14,857 nt of DNA. Origin: an uncultured Lachnospiraceae bacterium. GTDB taxonomy: Bacteria; Bacillota; Clostridia; Lachnospirales; Lachnospiraceae. This document shows, piece after piece, positions 1 through 7,480 of this stretch (position 1 is the stretch's first letter; each line of letters begins with the position of its first letter). The stretch spans positions 1-14,857 of the forward strand of contig CAJOGB010000041.1 in the NCBI GenBank assembly GCA_905233835.1. Direction: 5' to 3'. The position numbers and the translations under genes were made by a program. Under the pieces are notes generated by a model, which did no database searches, was not told the DNA's origin, and saw nothing but the letters and a program-made list of their open reading frames with translations.

Positions 1-235
1 TTCCATTTTGCGCCGCGTTCAGAGCTGTCCGGCAACGTTCGATTTCTTTTCCCATGGGCGAGGAATACACTGGTTTATCCGGGTACAGCGGCGTGATAAG
101 TTCCAGATACGCCGGATAACCACATAAAAGTTCAGCTTCATCCAGCGCGGCGCGGGCTTCAGCGGTCATGTATGCCGCGTCACCCGGTCCGGTTCCAATG
201 ACATAGAGCGTTCCCACAGTTTCACCATCCCCCAT
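1..235 (-). CDS. cobJ: Precorrin-3B C17-methyltransferase, N-terminal part (runs off window)
   Basis: Partial gene; about 78 codons are visible before the window edge. It encodes the SAM-dependent methyltransferase that contracts the corrin ring at C17 (CobJ/CbiH) in cobalamin synthesis. Translating the minus strand gives LYVIGTGPGD near residues 10-19, the glycine-rich SAM-site signature of tetrapyrrole methylases. This is followed by MTAEA, a CGYPAYLELI segment and MGKEIERCRTAL, all characteristic of the CobJ/CbiH branch. The ATG at 235 is the first in-frame start after an in-frame TGA at 263-265. It lacks a convincing ribosome binding site; a GTG at 217, preceded by a G-rich stretch, is an alternative. 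The next gene upstream is a cobM fragment, so this is the edge of a cob/cbi cluster. A cbiG gene or domain, often next to or fused with cobJ in Firmicutes, is not visible. Family assignment is firm; the start is uncertain. Confidence 0.85.
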   Translation of the reverse strand, partial: MGDGETVGTLYVIGTGPGDAAYMTAEARAALDEAELLCGYPAYLELITPLYPDKPVYSSPMGKEIERCRTALNAAQNG

Positions 236-277
236 CCCGTTGGCAGTTGTTCCATCTGTCAGTCACTTCATCGTCCG

Positions 278-374
278 GAATCTGCATTTTACGAATCTGT
301 GTTTTCTGTATTTATGAATCTGTGTTTTCTGCATATTTGAATTTGAGTTTACAGTTTTGAATCTGTGTTTACAG
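278..374. repeat. Degenerate tandem direct repeat, five units
   Basis: Five copies of a 15-16 bp motif close to GAATCTGTGTTTTCTG (plus-strand reading) begin at 278, 293, 316, 339 and 359. The steps are 15, 23, 23 and 20 bp. The units at 293 and 316 are identical over 16 bp; those at 339 and 359 end in TTTACAG. The last unit contains the stop codon of the cobM fragment, and the array fills most of the gap to cobJ. No known repeat family is recognised. Confidence 0.75.
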
Positions 375-704
375 TGTACCTTTGCGGTACTCCGTGCTGA
401 ATGACGGGTCATAAAGTCTGCTTTGTTCACCGGACGCGGTTAAAAAATTCCCTGCAAGAATCAGCGCAGTTTTCCGGATACCGGCATTTTGTCCCGCCTG
501 TGCAAGCGTTCCGACCGTACAGCGGACAATTTTTTCATCATCCCATGTTGCTTTATACACAATGGCGGCGGGTGTATCCGGCGTGTATCCTTTACTTTCC
601 AGCAGTTTGCGTTGTACGTCCTCCAGCATTCCGCCCGAAAGAAAAATGACAATGGATGCACCATGTGCCGCAAGTGCCGGAAATGATTCCCTGTCCGCCT
701 TCTC
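369..704 (-). pseudogene. cobM: Cobalt-precorrin-4 C11-methyltransferase, C-terminal fragment
   Basis: About 111 codons remain of a protein usually near 250 residues. CobM/CbiF methylates C11 of (cobalt-)precorrin-4 using SAM. The frame reads LAAHGASIVIFLSGG, then GYTPDTPAAIVYKATWDDEK and TALILAGNFL, and ends SRLYDPSF...YRKG. This is the order of motifs in the C-terminal half of the family. No start codon suits the frame: reading upstream (to higher coordinates) it meets a TAG at 705-707, beyond which the DNA belongs to the TPR gene in another frame. The 5' half (initiator, SAM glycine loop) is therefore absent here. Either the gene lost its 5' half by rearrangement or the window joins two unrelated pieces. 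Downstream lie the tandem repeat and cobJ, so the cobM–cobJ order is plausible for a genuine cobalamin cluster. Confidence 0.85.
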
Positions 705-1767
705 CTAAAAGGTCGCGATTCACCTGAGAAAACGCCAAAAACGCTTCCTCGGAATTTCCCTGGGAAAGAAGACTTTGTGCCACAAAAAGCTGCTCATAAG
801 ACGTCTTTAAATCACCTTTTCCGGTGTAGTTATCTAGCTGTTCCTGCAAGTTATCAATCTGAGCCTGCAAAGCAACCGCATCGGAAGCAGATCCCGCCGC
901 CTCTTCGTTTGCGTCCACAAGGGCTGTGGCGGCACGGTTATTCGCGTTCTCTCGAACCTCCGGCACAATCAAGAAGATGGTAACCAAAAGACCGATAACA
1001 ACACCAAAGATGATATTAAAGATACCGCCGCGCATGCTATCCAAAGCCTCGATAATGGTCTGTCTCGGAAGGGGAGCCGTATCGACTGCCACGTTATACT
1101 CCGGCTTATCGTTTTTCTTTTTCTTCTTTTTATTGGCGGCATCCTGCAGTTCTTTAATTGACTGCCTGCACACCTGCATGTAATGGATGGTACGGGGGTT
1201 TTTAACGTCCGTCTGTGCTGCCGCCGCCAGTTCTTTTCTGGCGCTTTCAAATTCCCCGTCCTGCATGTATAAAAGTGCCAAAAGCTGACGTGCTCGTACC
1301 ATCTTTGCATTCATGTTAAGTACTTTTTTCAACTGAATGCGAGCAAGATCACGGTTTCCCTGCTGACAGTACTGAATGGCCTGATTGTACTTCTTTACGG
1401 TGGCATCCAATTTATCCAAAGCCCCGGGTCCATGCTGAATTTCACCCAAGAAATGATCCGCATAGTTTCCCTTTGGCGCTAAGTTTTTGGAAATTACCCA
1501 CTCTCGAAGTGCCATAACAGGCTCACCGAATTCGTAGTACACAAGTCCCAAAAGGTTTCGTGCAGCAATATTATATTTATCGTATTGCAGAGCACGGTTT
1601 AGAGACTCAATGGCACCGGATAAATCACGCATCTTTGCACGTTGCAAACCGTCGTTATAACTTTCCACGCTGGCCCGTTCAATCATGCGATATGCTTTAA
1701 TGTCGGCGCCGCAATGAGGGCAGGAATCCTCCGTGTCCACGATTGTATTGCACATGTAGCAATTCAT
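592..1767 (-). CDS. Zinc-ribbon/TPR membrane protein, C-terminus replaced
   Basis: The reading frame has 391 codons but only about the first 354-361 look native. Order of parts: an N-terminal zinc ribbon with C3-x2-C6 and C16-x2-C19; TPR-like helices over about 35-210, for example GAIESLNRALQYDKYN and GEFESARKELAAA; a lysine-rich stretch near 213-222; one hydrophobic membrane segment near 248-269; then a short coiled coil (about 297-313) and the start of another TPR pair. After residue about 361 the sequence turns into the wrong frame of cobM and ends at an unrelated stop, so the outer TPR half is missing. The likely role is a membrane-anchored scaffold; no enzymatic activity is suggested. 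The ATG at 1767 overlaps the TGA of the 47-aa gene (ATGA), implying translational coupling. The protein type is familiar from Clostridia but I know of no assigned function. Confidence 0.8.
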   Translation of the reverse strand: MNCYMCNTIVDTEDSCPHCGADIKAYRMIERASVESYNDGLQRAKMRDLSGAIESLNRALQYDKYNIAARNLLGLVYYEFGEPVMALREWVISKNLAPKGNYADHFLGEIQHGPGALDKLDATVKKYNQAIQYCQQGNRDLARIQLKKVLNMNAKMVRARQLLALLYMQDGEFESARKELAAAAQTDVKNPRTIHYMQVCRQSIKELQDAANKKKKKKNDKPEYNVAVDTAPLPRQTIIEALDSMRGGIFNIIFGVVIGLLVTIFLIVPEVRENANNRAATALVDANEEAAGSASDAVALQAQIDNLQEQLDNYTGKGDLKTSYEQLFVAQSLLSQGNSEEAFLAFSQVNRDLLGEGGQGIISGTCGTWCIHCHFSFGRNAGGRTTQTAGK

Positions 1768-1907
1768 GATTTACGTTTCCTCTCCATGGTAATCTCTTTT
1801 AAGATGTCCACCATATCCGTAAGGTCACGGTTTTGGATGGCATCCTCTGCGTCCGCCACTTCAATACTCGGCTGAAACTTTTTCAATTCCTCTTCAAAAT
1901 CAATCAT
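1764..1907 (-). CDS. Small acidic protein, 47 aa, unknown function
   Basis: A short gene that is easily missed. The ATG at 1907 is preceded by AGGAGAC about 7 nt upstream, a strong ribosome binding site that abuts the cdd stop codon (TAG at 1916-1918). The product begins MIDFEEELKKFQPS and ends EITMERKRKS. It is helix-prone, has an acidic first half and a basic tail, and carries no signal peptide or membrane segment. Its TGA overlaps the ATG of the zinc-ribbon/TPR gene. The good ribosome site, tight packing and overlap argue that it is real. It may work with the TPR protein, but that is inference from position only. Confidence 0.75.
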   Translation of the reverse strand: MIDFEEELKKFQPSIEVADAEDAIQNRDLTDMVDILKEITMERKRKS

Positions 1908-1915
1908 AACGTCTC

Positions 1916-2338
1916 CTATAAAAGATGAAATGTTAACGGGAACAATTCTTCCAACGTATACTTTTTATATCCGTTTTGGTGACCCAAAAGGACAATGAAA
2001 TTTTCGTCGCAAAATTCGCTCATAACCTGACGACAAATTCCGCAGGGCTGGCAAATACCGGTAATCTCTCCGTTTTTACCGCCTACGATGGCGATGGCGT
2101 AAAACTTTCTGTGGCCTTCGCTGACTGCCTTAAAAATCGCGGTGCGCTCCGCACAGTTGGTAGCACCGTAGGATGAATTTTCAATGTTACATCCCATGTA
2201 GATATTTCCGTCTGCCGTCAGAAGTGCGGCACCCACCTTAAAATTGGAATAAGGTGCGTAGGCATTTTCCATGGCCTTTTTTGCATATGCCACCAAGTTT
2301 TCTTCTAATTCCGGAGATAATTCAATTCTTTCACTCAT
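1916..2338 (-). CDS. cdd: Cytidine deaminase
   Basis: A 140-residue protein, the usual size of the small homotetrameric cytidine deaminase found in Bacillus. It converts cytidine and deoxycytidine to uridine and deoxyuridine in the cytosol (pyrimidine salvage). The zinc ligands and catalytic glutamate are all visible: C62-A63-E64 and P98-C99-x2-C102, with E64 as the proton shuttle. The substrate-binding segment YAPYSNFKVGAAL lies near 27-39 and GCNIENSSYG near 49-58. ATG 2338 starts one base after the deoC stop codon (2340-2342), so it probably depends on coupling to deoC. DeoC next door handles the deoxyribose-phosphate released during nucleoside breakdown, giving a coherent salvage pair. 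Nothing is missing. Confidence 0.96.
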   Translation of the reverse strand: MSERIELSPELEENLVAYAKKAMENAYAPYSNFKVGAALLTADGNIYMGCNIENSSYGATNCAERTAIFKAVSEGHRKFYAIAIVGGKNGEITGICQPCGICRQVMSEFCDENFIVLLGHQNGYKKYTLEELFPLTFHLL

Positions 2339-2339
2339 A

Positions 2340-2999
2340 TTATAAAGCCTTAATAATTTTTACGATTCTGCTGGTGCCAAGTCTGTGTGCCCCAAGTTCC
2401 ATATACTTCTGCGCATCTTCCAAAGAAGAGATACCGCCTGCTGCCTTAATCTTCTTATCCGGATTCATATGACGCGCCATAAGTTCGATTACCTCAAAGG
2501 TAGCTCCACAGGTAGAAAATCCGGTAGAAGTCTTAATGTATTCCGCATCGGATTTATTTACAACGTCACACATATGAACGATTTCATCATCGGTTAAAAG
2601 ACAGCTTTCAATGATGACCTTAAGAAGTCTTCCGTCGCATGCCTTTTTGATCTCATTGATTTCCGCTAAGATGTCGTCCCATCTTCCTTCTTTTGCCCAG
2701 CCAACGTTGATTACCATATCCACTTCAGCGGCACCGTTTTTTACAGCGTCAGCTGCTTCGAAAACCTTAGTAGCTGTAGTAGAGTAACCATTCGGGAATC
2801 CGATAACGGTACATACCTTAAGATCACTTCCTTTTTCGGAAATGTACTTTGCGGCCTGTGCCACAAAAGAAGCGGGAATACATACAGATGCGGTATTGTA
2901 TTTCATACCGTCATCTACGATTTCCTTAATCTGATCCCAGGTGGAATCTACGTTTAAAAGTGTGTGGTCCACATAAGTTAATAATTCTTCGTTTGTCAT
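2340..2999 (-). CDS. deoC: Deoxyribose-phosphate aldolase
   Basis: A 219-residue cytosolic TIM-barrel class I aldolase. It cleaves 2-deoxy-D-ribose 5-phosphate to glyceraldehyde 3-phosphate and acetaldehyde, the final step of deoxynucleoside catabolism. The Schiff-base lysine is K156 in YIKTSTGF. The partner residues are D94 in AEVDMVINVG and K185 in KAAGGI, matching the Asp-Lys-Lys set of the family. The N-terminal DHTLL motif at 11-15 is also typical. The ATG at 2999 overlaps the valS TAA by one base (TAATG) and the stop lies one base before cdd. No phosphorylase or phosphopentomutase gene is in the window, so the pathway is only partly represented here. Confidence 0.96.
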   Translation of the reverse strand: MTNEELLTYVDHTLLNVDSTWDQIKEIVDDGMKYNTASVCIPASFVAQAAKYISEKGSDLKVCTVIGFPNGYSTTATKVFEAADAVKNGAAEVDMVINVGWAKEGRWDDILAEINEIKKACDGRLLKVIIESCLLTDDEIVHMCDVVNKSDAEYIKTSTGFSTCGATFEVIELMARHMNPDKKIKAAGGISSLEDAQKYMELGAHRLGTSRIVKIIKAL

Positions 3000-5647
3000 T
3001 ACATCTGCTCCAATCTGGCAACTACTTCTGCCATCATCTGTTCATATTTTTCCAACTTCGCTTTTTCTTCGTCTACCTTTTCCTGAGGTGCCTTGGATAA
3101 GAACTTCTCATTGGAAAGCATACCCTTGGAACGGGCCAGTTCTTTTTCCAACTTTTCTTTTTCTTTGGTAAGACGTTCTTTTTCTTTTTCGAAGTCTACC
3201 AAATCCTCCAACGGAACAAAGAGTGTGGCATCCGGAATCACTACGGAAACCGCCTTTTCATCAATGCCTTCTTTTCCTTCCTGAATCACTACATCGGAAG
3301 CACCCGCAAGTCCTTCGTAAACCGGACGAACCTTTGCAAAGATATCACGAACTTTTTCGTTAGAAGAAGTAATAAAGATCTTTGCCTTTCTTGAAGGCGG
3401 AACATCCATATCGGTACGAAGGGTACGCATGCCGCGAACCAAATCTTTGGCACGCTCAACCATAGCTTCTTCTGCCGTATAATCCCACTCCGTAGTAAAT
3501 ACCGGCCACTGGGAAATCATGATGGATTCCTCTTTAGGATGAAGTGTGGTAAAGATTTCTTCTGTAATAAACGGCATATACGGATGCAAAAGTTTAAGTG
3601 CATTTGTAAGAACCGTCTTTAAGGTCCAAAGTGCCGCATTGGCGGAAACGCTATCCTCATCTTTTTTGTAAAGGCGAGGCTTAACAATCTCGATGTACCA
3701 GTCGCAGAACTCATCCCAGATAAAGTCATAAACCTTCTGAACTGCGATACCAAGTTCATACTTATCCATGTTCTCGGTAACGTCTTTTGCCAAAGTATTT
3801 ACCTTGGATAAAATCCAACGGTCTGCCTCGGTTAAATTATCCTTTGAAGGCTCTTTTACATCAAAGCCTTCCATGTTCATCATAATGAATCGAGCAGAGT
3901 TCCAAATCTTATTCGCAAAGTTTCTGGAGTTCTCCACACGCTCCCAGTAGAATCGCATATCATTTCCCGGAGCATTACCGGTAATAAGTGTAAGTCGAAG
4001 TGCATCCGCACCATACTTATCGATGACTTCCAAAGGATCGATTCCGTTACCCAAAGACTTCGACATCTTTCTACCCTTATCATCACGAACAAGTCCGTGA
4101 ATTAAAACGGTATGGAATGGGCTCTTATCGGTATGCGCATATCCGGAAAATACCATTCGTACTACCCAGAAGAAGATGATATCGTATCCGGTTACAAGGA
4201 CATCTGTCGGATAGAAGTAATCAAGCTCTTCTGTCTTTTCCGGCCAACCTAAGGTTGAAAACGGCCATAAAGCTGATGAGAACCAAGTATCCAAAGTATC
4301 CTCATCCTGTTTTAAATGTTCGCATCCGCACTTCGGACATTTGGTCGGTACCGCGTCTGATTTTGCAACGGTAATCTCCCCGCAGTCTGCACAAGTATAT
4401 GCCGGGATTCTGTGTCCCCACCAAAGCTGACGGGAAATACACCAGTCACGAATGTTTTCAAGCCAGTGTAAATAAATCTTATCAAAACGTTCCGGAACGA
4501 ACTTTAACTCCCCGTTTTTAATGGCTGCGATAGCAGGCTTTGCAAGCTCTTCCATAGCCACAAACCACTGGGGTTTTACCATTGGCTCAACGGTGGTCTT
4601 ACATCTGTCATGGGTTCCTACGTTATGGTCGTGATCTTCGATACGAACAAGAAGTCCCATCTCATCTAATTTATTAACGATAACTTTTCTGGCCTCATAG
4701 CGCTCCATGCCTTCGAACTCGCCGCCGTTTTTATTGATGGTGGCATCGTCGTTTAAGATATTGATAATCGGAAGGTCATGACGCTTTCCAACCTCAAAGT
4801 CGTTGGGGTCATGTGCCGGAGTAATCTTTACAACACCGGTACCGAATTCCATATCTACATATTCATCTGCAACAATCGGAATCTCACGATTTACGAATGG
4901 AAGAAGGACTTTCTTTCCAACCAAATCCTTGTAACGATCATCTTCCGGATTCACCGCTACTGCAGTATCCCCAAGCATGGTCTCCGGTCTAGTGGTAGCA
5001 AATTCAACAAACTTACCTTCTTCACCAACGATTGGGTACTTGATATGCCAGAAATGACCTTTTTGATCTTCGTATTCTACTTCCGCATCGGAAATGGAAG
5101 TCCGGCAAACCGGACACCAGTTAATGATGCGCTCGCCCTTATAGATATAGCCTTCTTCGTAAAGTTTTACAAATACTTCTTCAACGGCCTTGGAGCATCC
5201 TTCGTCCATGGTGAAACGTTCTCTTTCCCAGTCTGCGGAAGAGCCCATTTTCTTAAGCTGATTTAAGATACGGCTACCATAGTCTTTTCTCCACTCCCAG
5301 CATTTTTCCAAGAATCCGTCACGTCCGAGATCTGCCTTTTCAATGCCCTGCTCTTTTAATGCACCGATGACCTTAACCTCGGTAGCGATAGCCGCATGGT
5401 CGGTTCCCGGCTGCCAAAGAGCGTTATAGCCCTGCATTCTTTTATAACGGATCAAAATATCCTGCATGGTATTATCAAGTGCATGTCCCATGTGAAGCTG
5501 ACCTGTAATATTTGGAGGTGGCATCACAATGGTAAAAGGTTTTTTACTTCTGTCTACTTCTGCGTGGAAGTAACCTTTTTCTTCCCAGTTTTTATATAAA
5601 CGATCCTCTAATCCCTTCGGATCGTATGTCTTTGCCAATTCTTTCAT
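2999..5647 (-). CDS. valS: Valyl-tRNA synthetase
   Basis: An 882-residue class Ia aminoacyl-tRNA synthetase that charges tRNA-Val in the cytosol. Visible landmarks: PPPNITGQLHMGHALDN with the HIGH-type motif HMGH at 52-55; an editing (CP1) domain around 190-340 with TTRPETMLGDTAVAV (about 218-232) and GTGVVKITPAHDP (about 269-281); zinc-type cysteines C419/C422 and C437/C440; the KMSKS loop at 527-531; the anticodon-binding helical domain; and a C-terminal coiled coil from about 815 to the end that grips the tRNA. The length is normal and the frame intact. AGGAGC sits 7 nt before the ATG. It heads a packed run with deoC and cdd. The promoter lies only about 35-60 bp upstream, leaving no room for a T-box leader, although T-box control of valS is common in Firmicutes. 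Confidence 0.98.
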   Translation of the reverse strand: MKELAKTYDPKGLEDRLYKNWEEKGYFHAEVDRSKKPFTIVMPPPNITGQLHMGHALDNTMQDILIRYKRMQGYNALWQPGTDHAAIATEVKVIGALKEQGIEKADLGRDGFLEKCWEWRKDYGSRILNQLKKMGSSADWERERFTMDEGCSKAVEEVFVKLYEEGYIYKGERIINWCPVCRTSISDAEVEYEDQKGHFWHIKYPIVGEEGKFVEFATTRPETMLGDTAVAVNPEDDRYKDLVGKKVLLPFVNREIPIVADEYVDMEFGTGVVKITPAHDPNDFEVGKRHDLPIINILNDDATINKNGGEFEGMERYEARKVIVNKLDEMGLLVRIEDHDHNVGTHDRCKTTVEPMVKPQWFVAMEELAKPAIAAIKNGELKFVPERFDKIYLHWLENIRDWCISRQLWWGHRIPAYTCADCGEITVAKSDAVPTKCPKCGCEHLKQDEDTLDTWFSSALWPFSTLGWPEKTEELDYFYPTDVLVTGYDIIFFWVVRMVFSGYAHTDKSPFHTVLIHGLVRDDKGRKMSKSLGNGIDPLEVIDKYGADALRLTLITGNAPGNDMRFYWERVENSRNFANKIWNSARFIMMNMEGFDVKEPSKDNLTEADRWILSKVNTLAKDVTENMDKYELGIAVQKVYDFIWDEFCDWYIEIVKPRLYKKDEDSVSANAALWTLKTVLTNALKLLHPYMPFITEEIFTTLHPKEESIMISQWPVFTTEWDYTAEEAMVERAKDLVRGMRTLRTDMDVPPSRKAKIFITSSNEKVRDIFAKVRPVYEGLAGASDVVIQEGKEGIDEKAVSVVIPDATLFVPLEDLVDFEKEKERLTKEKEKLEKELARSKGMLSNEKFLSKAPQEKVDEEKAKLEKYEQMMAEVVARLEQM

Positions 5648-5680
5648 GAATTAAGCTCCTTTCTGATTTCGCAAGTAAAT

Positions 5681-5709
5681 ATTATAACCTAATTTCCCTG
5701 GATTTTAAA
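5681..5709 (-). promoter_or_regulatory. Putative sigma-A promoter of valS
   Basis: On the minus strand a TTTAAA (-35 like, 5704-5709) is followed after exactly 17 nt by a perfect TATAAT (5681-5686). It lies in the 65-bp gap between the glycosyltransferase stop (5713) and valS start (5647), so the predicted leader is only about 30 nt. The -10 is convincing; the -35 matches consensus at 4 of 6 positions. Confidence 0.65.
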
Positions 5710-5712
5710 CGA

Positions 5713-6621
5713 CTATCGATTAAATCCGTATGGGGTTTCGGATTTCTTTTTAAAGATCACATTATTCACAAAAATATCTAAATTTTTCAGAGATAAAATT
5801 CCCTTTCCAAAAAGGCCCGCGACTCGAAAATCCGCCTTGTAGCGAATCATGCGCTCCAAAAGATTTACCTCTTCATCCTCCAAGGCACCGGACTCTCTTA
5901 AGTAGGGCAAAAACTCATAGACGGATGCATCCGTCTGCACCGTTTCCCCGGAAATATTTTCCCCGGTGTATTTATGGGTATATAGCGGAAGATCCACATA
6001 CGTAAACTTCACTTCGTTTCCCAAAAGAAGAAGCCAAAGGAAATAATCATCGGCGCCGTTTACTTTTTGAATATGGGTCATCCAAAACTCAGGAATGGCA
6101 TCCTTCGGAATCGCACACTGTCCCGGAGACACAATCTGTGTTCCCACGTTTAGATACACATCCAAAGAACCGACTCGTTCTTTTTGATAGTCGCTGCGAT
6201 ACAAAAGATTGGTTCTATCTTTTACCTCAAAATAGCAATTGGACACAAAAACTTCCCCGGGATGGTCATGAGCCATCTGCAAATGGGTAAGGGCTGTTTC
6301 GTCCGCCAACTCATCGTCCTGATCCAAGAACAAAACATAATCTCCCGTGGCATGCTTTAAGCCCTCCACTCGGGCACCGTGAATGCCTAAGTTTTTCTCG
6401 TTGTTTACAACATGCCAGTTTTTTCTGGAGGTGGCATTTAACGCAGAAATGGCCACATGCTCATCCGGAGAATCATTTACAAAAAGAACCTCGAGAGCAA
6501 AATCACTACCTGTATTTTTATTTGCTTCATGGAGTTTTTCTTCGTTGGCAATCATCATCTGCTGCAAACGCGGCATATACTGATTCCCATGAAAAAACGT
6601 AATGATAATCGATAATTTCAT
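5713..6621 (-). CDS. Family 2 glycosyltransferase
   Basis: A 302-residue cytosolic or membrane-associated GT-A fold enzyme that would transfer a sugar from a nucleotide donor to a growing surface glycan. The start KLSIIITFFHGNQYM is the typical first beta strand. VLFVNDSPDEH at about 45-55 holds the nucleotide-binding acidic pair. The metal-binding DxD-type motif is LDQDDE (D100-Q-D102-D103). GTDYxLFLD-type spacing is preserved (TGDYVLFLDQDD). No transmembrane segment is obvious. The ATG immediately follows the TAA of the DUF4422 gene with no gap, so the pair is almost certainly translated together. Donor and acceptor cannot be read from sequence. Family assignment is firm; the role in capsule or exopolysaccharide is inferred from the partner. 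Confidence 0.9.
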   Translation of the reverse strand: MKLSIIITFFHGNQYMPRLQQMMIANEEKLHEANKNTGSDFALEVLFVNDSPDEHVAISALNATSRKNWHVVNNEKNLGIHGARVEGLKHATGDYVLFLDQDDELADETALTHLQMAHDHPGEVFVSNCYFEVKDRTNLLYRSDYQKERVGSLDVYLNVGTQIVSPGQCAIPKDAIPEFWMTHIQKVNGADDYFLWLLLLGNEVKFTYVDLPLYTHKYTGENISGETVQTDASVYEFLPYLRESGALEDEEVNLLERMIRYKADFRVAGLFGKGILSLKNLDIFVNNVIFKKKSETPYGFNR

Positions 6622-7422
6622 TTAGAAGCTTTCCTTATATTTCTTACCAAAAAACTTTGCCAGCAAAAAAGCCACGGCTTTTCTTCCCATATGTTCTTCT
6701 TCCATGGAAAGGTAGTTTACTTCGCAGATGCGAAGGCCGTCCACCAGCTGTTTTTCTATCCAAACGTTAAACAAAATCTCGGAGACTCGTCCGATGTAGC
6801 GCTTTTGAAAATCGTTATATCCCTCGGTGTCAATTCTTATTTCCACCTCAAAAAGGATTTTAAAAAGCCAGGAAAGATATGCATCCGCATAAGGCTTTTT
6901 CCCGATAAACATATTAAACATGTAGCCCCATTTTTTCTTATAGGCTTTTTTTACATAGGGCAAATACTCGGGGCAAATCTCACCGATTACATCCTTTGCC
7001 ACATCCAAGTGTTTTGCATCCAAAGTATGGGCATAATGATCGTAGAGACTCTCGATATAATACTTCCGCTTAGAGGGGACAATCATATCGTAGTCGCAAA
7101 GCAAACGATCTGCCTCGTCGTAGGTTAATACGCTTGCAAAGGTGCCGTTTTTCTTAATAAAAGATTTGCTTTTATTGGTAAATCCTCTACGGTAGTGCAC
7201 CAGTCCATAGGCATCACATTCTAAGTTCTTCCATGCCCAAAACAAACCGGTAAGTTCGCAGTAAGTCGGATTTTTTCTTGAAATGTTTTCCCCCGTATTG
7301 TCCCGATAAAAATTCCCGTCCAAAGAAAGATGATCCTCGGCTCCCACCTGAAGCGGCAGATACATTTCATCCTTTGGCATCTCATAATTCTTATGGGTGG
7401 CTACAATGATTTTAATGTCCAT
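6622..7422 (-). CDS. DUF4422 family protein (capsule-type glycosyltransferase-like)
   Basis: A 266-residue protein. The N-terminus MDIKIIVATHKNYEMP, the segment around 50-66 (KNPTYCELTGLFWAWKN) and YGLVHYRRGF at about 72-81 match the DUF4422 family. That family recurs in capsule and exopolysaccharide clusters and is thought to be glycosyltransferase-like, though its reaction is not generally established. No signal peptide or membrane helix is visible. An AAGGAG lies about 15 nt before the ATG, longer than usual, and no better start is in frame; translation may be weak or aided by coupling. It is abutted by the family 2 glycosyltransferase gene, and the two form a minimal sugar-transfer pair. 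There are no polymerase, flippase or nucleotide-sugar synthesis genes beside them, so they probably feed a pathway encoded elsewhere. Confidence 0.82.
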   Translation of the reverse strand: MDIKIIVATHKNYEMPKDEMYLPLQVGAEDHLSLDGNFYRDNTGENISRKNPTYCELTGLFWAWKNLECDAYGLVHYRRGFTNKSKSFIKKNGTFASVLTYDEADRLLCDYDMIVPSKRKYYIESLYDHYAHTLDAKHLDVAKDVIGEICPEYLPYVKKAYKKKWGYMFNMFIGKKPYADAYLSWLFKILFEVEIRIDTEGYNDFQKRYIGRVSEILFNVWIEKQLVDGLRICEVNYLSMEEEHMGRKAVAFLLAKFFGKKYKESF

Positions 7423-7454
7423 AGATAAACAAAAAGGCTCCTTATGAATTTACA

Positions 7455-7471
7455 ACTGATTTCAAATCAGT
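7455..7471. repeat. Perfect 17-bp palindrome upstream of DUF4422 gene
   Basis: ACTGATTT-C-AAATCAGT is an exact inverted repeat (8-bp arms, 1-bp centre) between the 44-aa ORF and the DUF4422 gene. No T tract follows on the minus strand, so it is not a good intrinsic terminator. It could be an operator, or a hairpin that affects mRNA stability or access to the distant ribosome site. Confidence 0.55.
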
Positions 7472-7480
7472 CCAATATGG

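Noticed and set aside
263..334. A 23-codon minus-strand frame inside the tandem repeat before cobJ
   Set aside because: The product is just the translated repeat (basic, low complexity) with no ribosome site.
926..1183. Plus-strand reading frames of 60-160 codons opposite the TPR, valS, prfB and S41 genes
   Set aside because: They lie antisense to well-identified genes, have low-complexity or Phe/Ser-rich products and lack ribosome sites.
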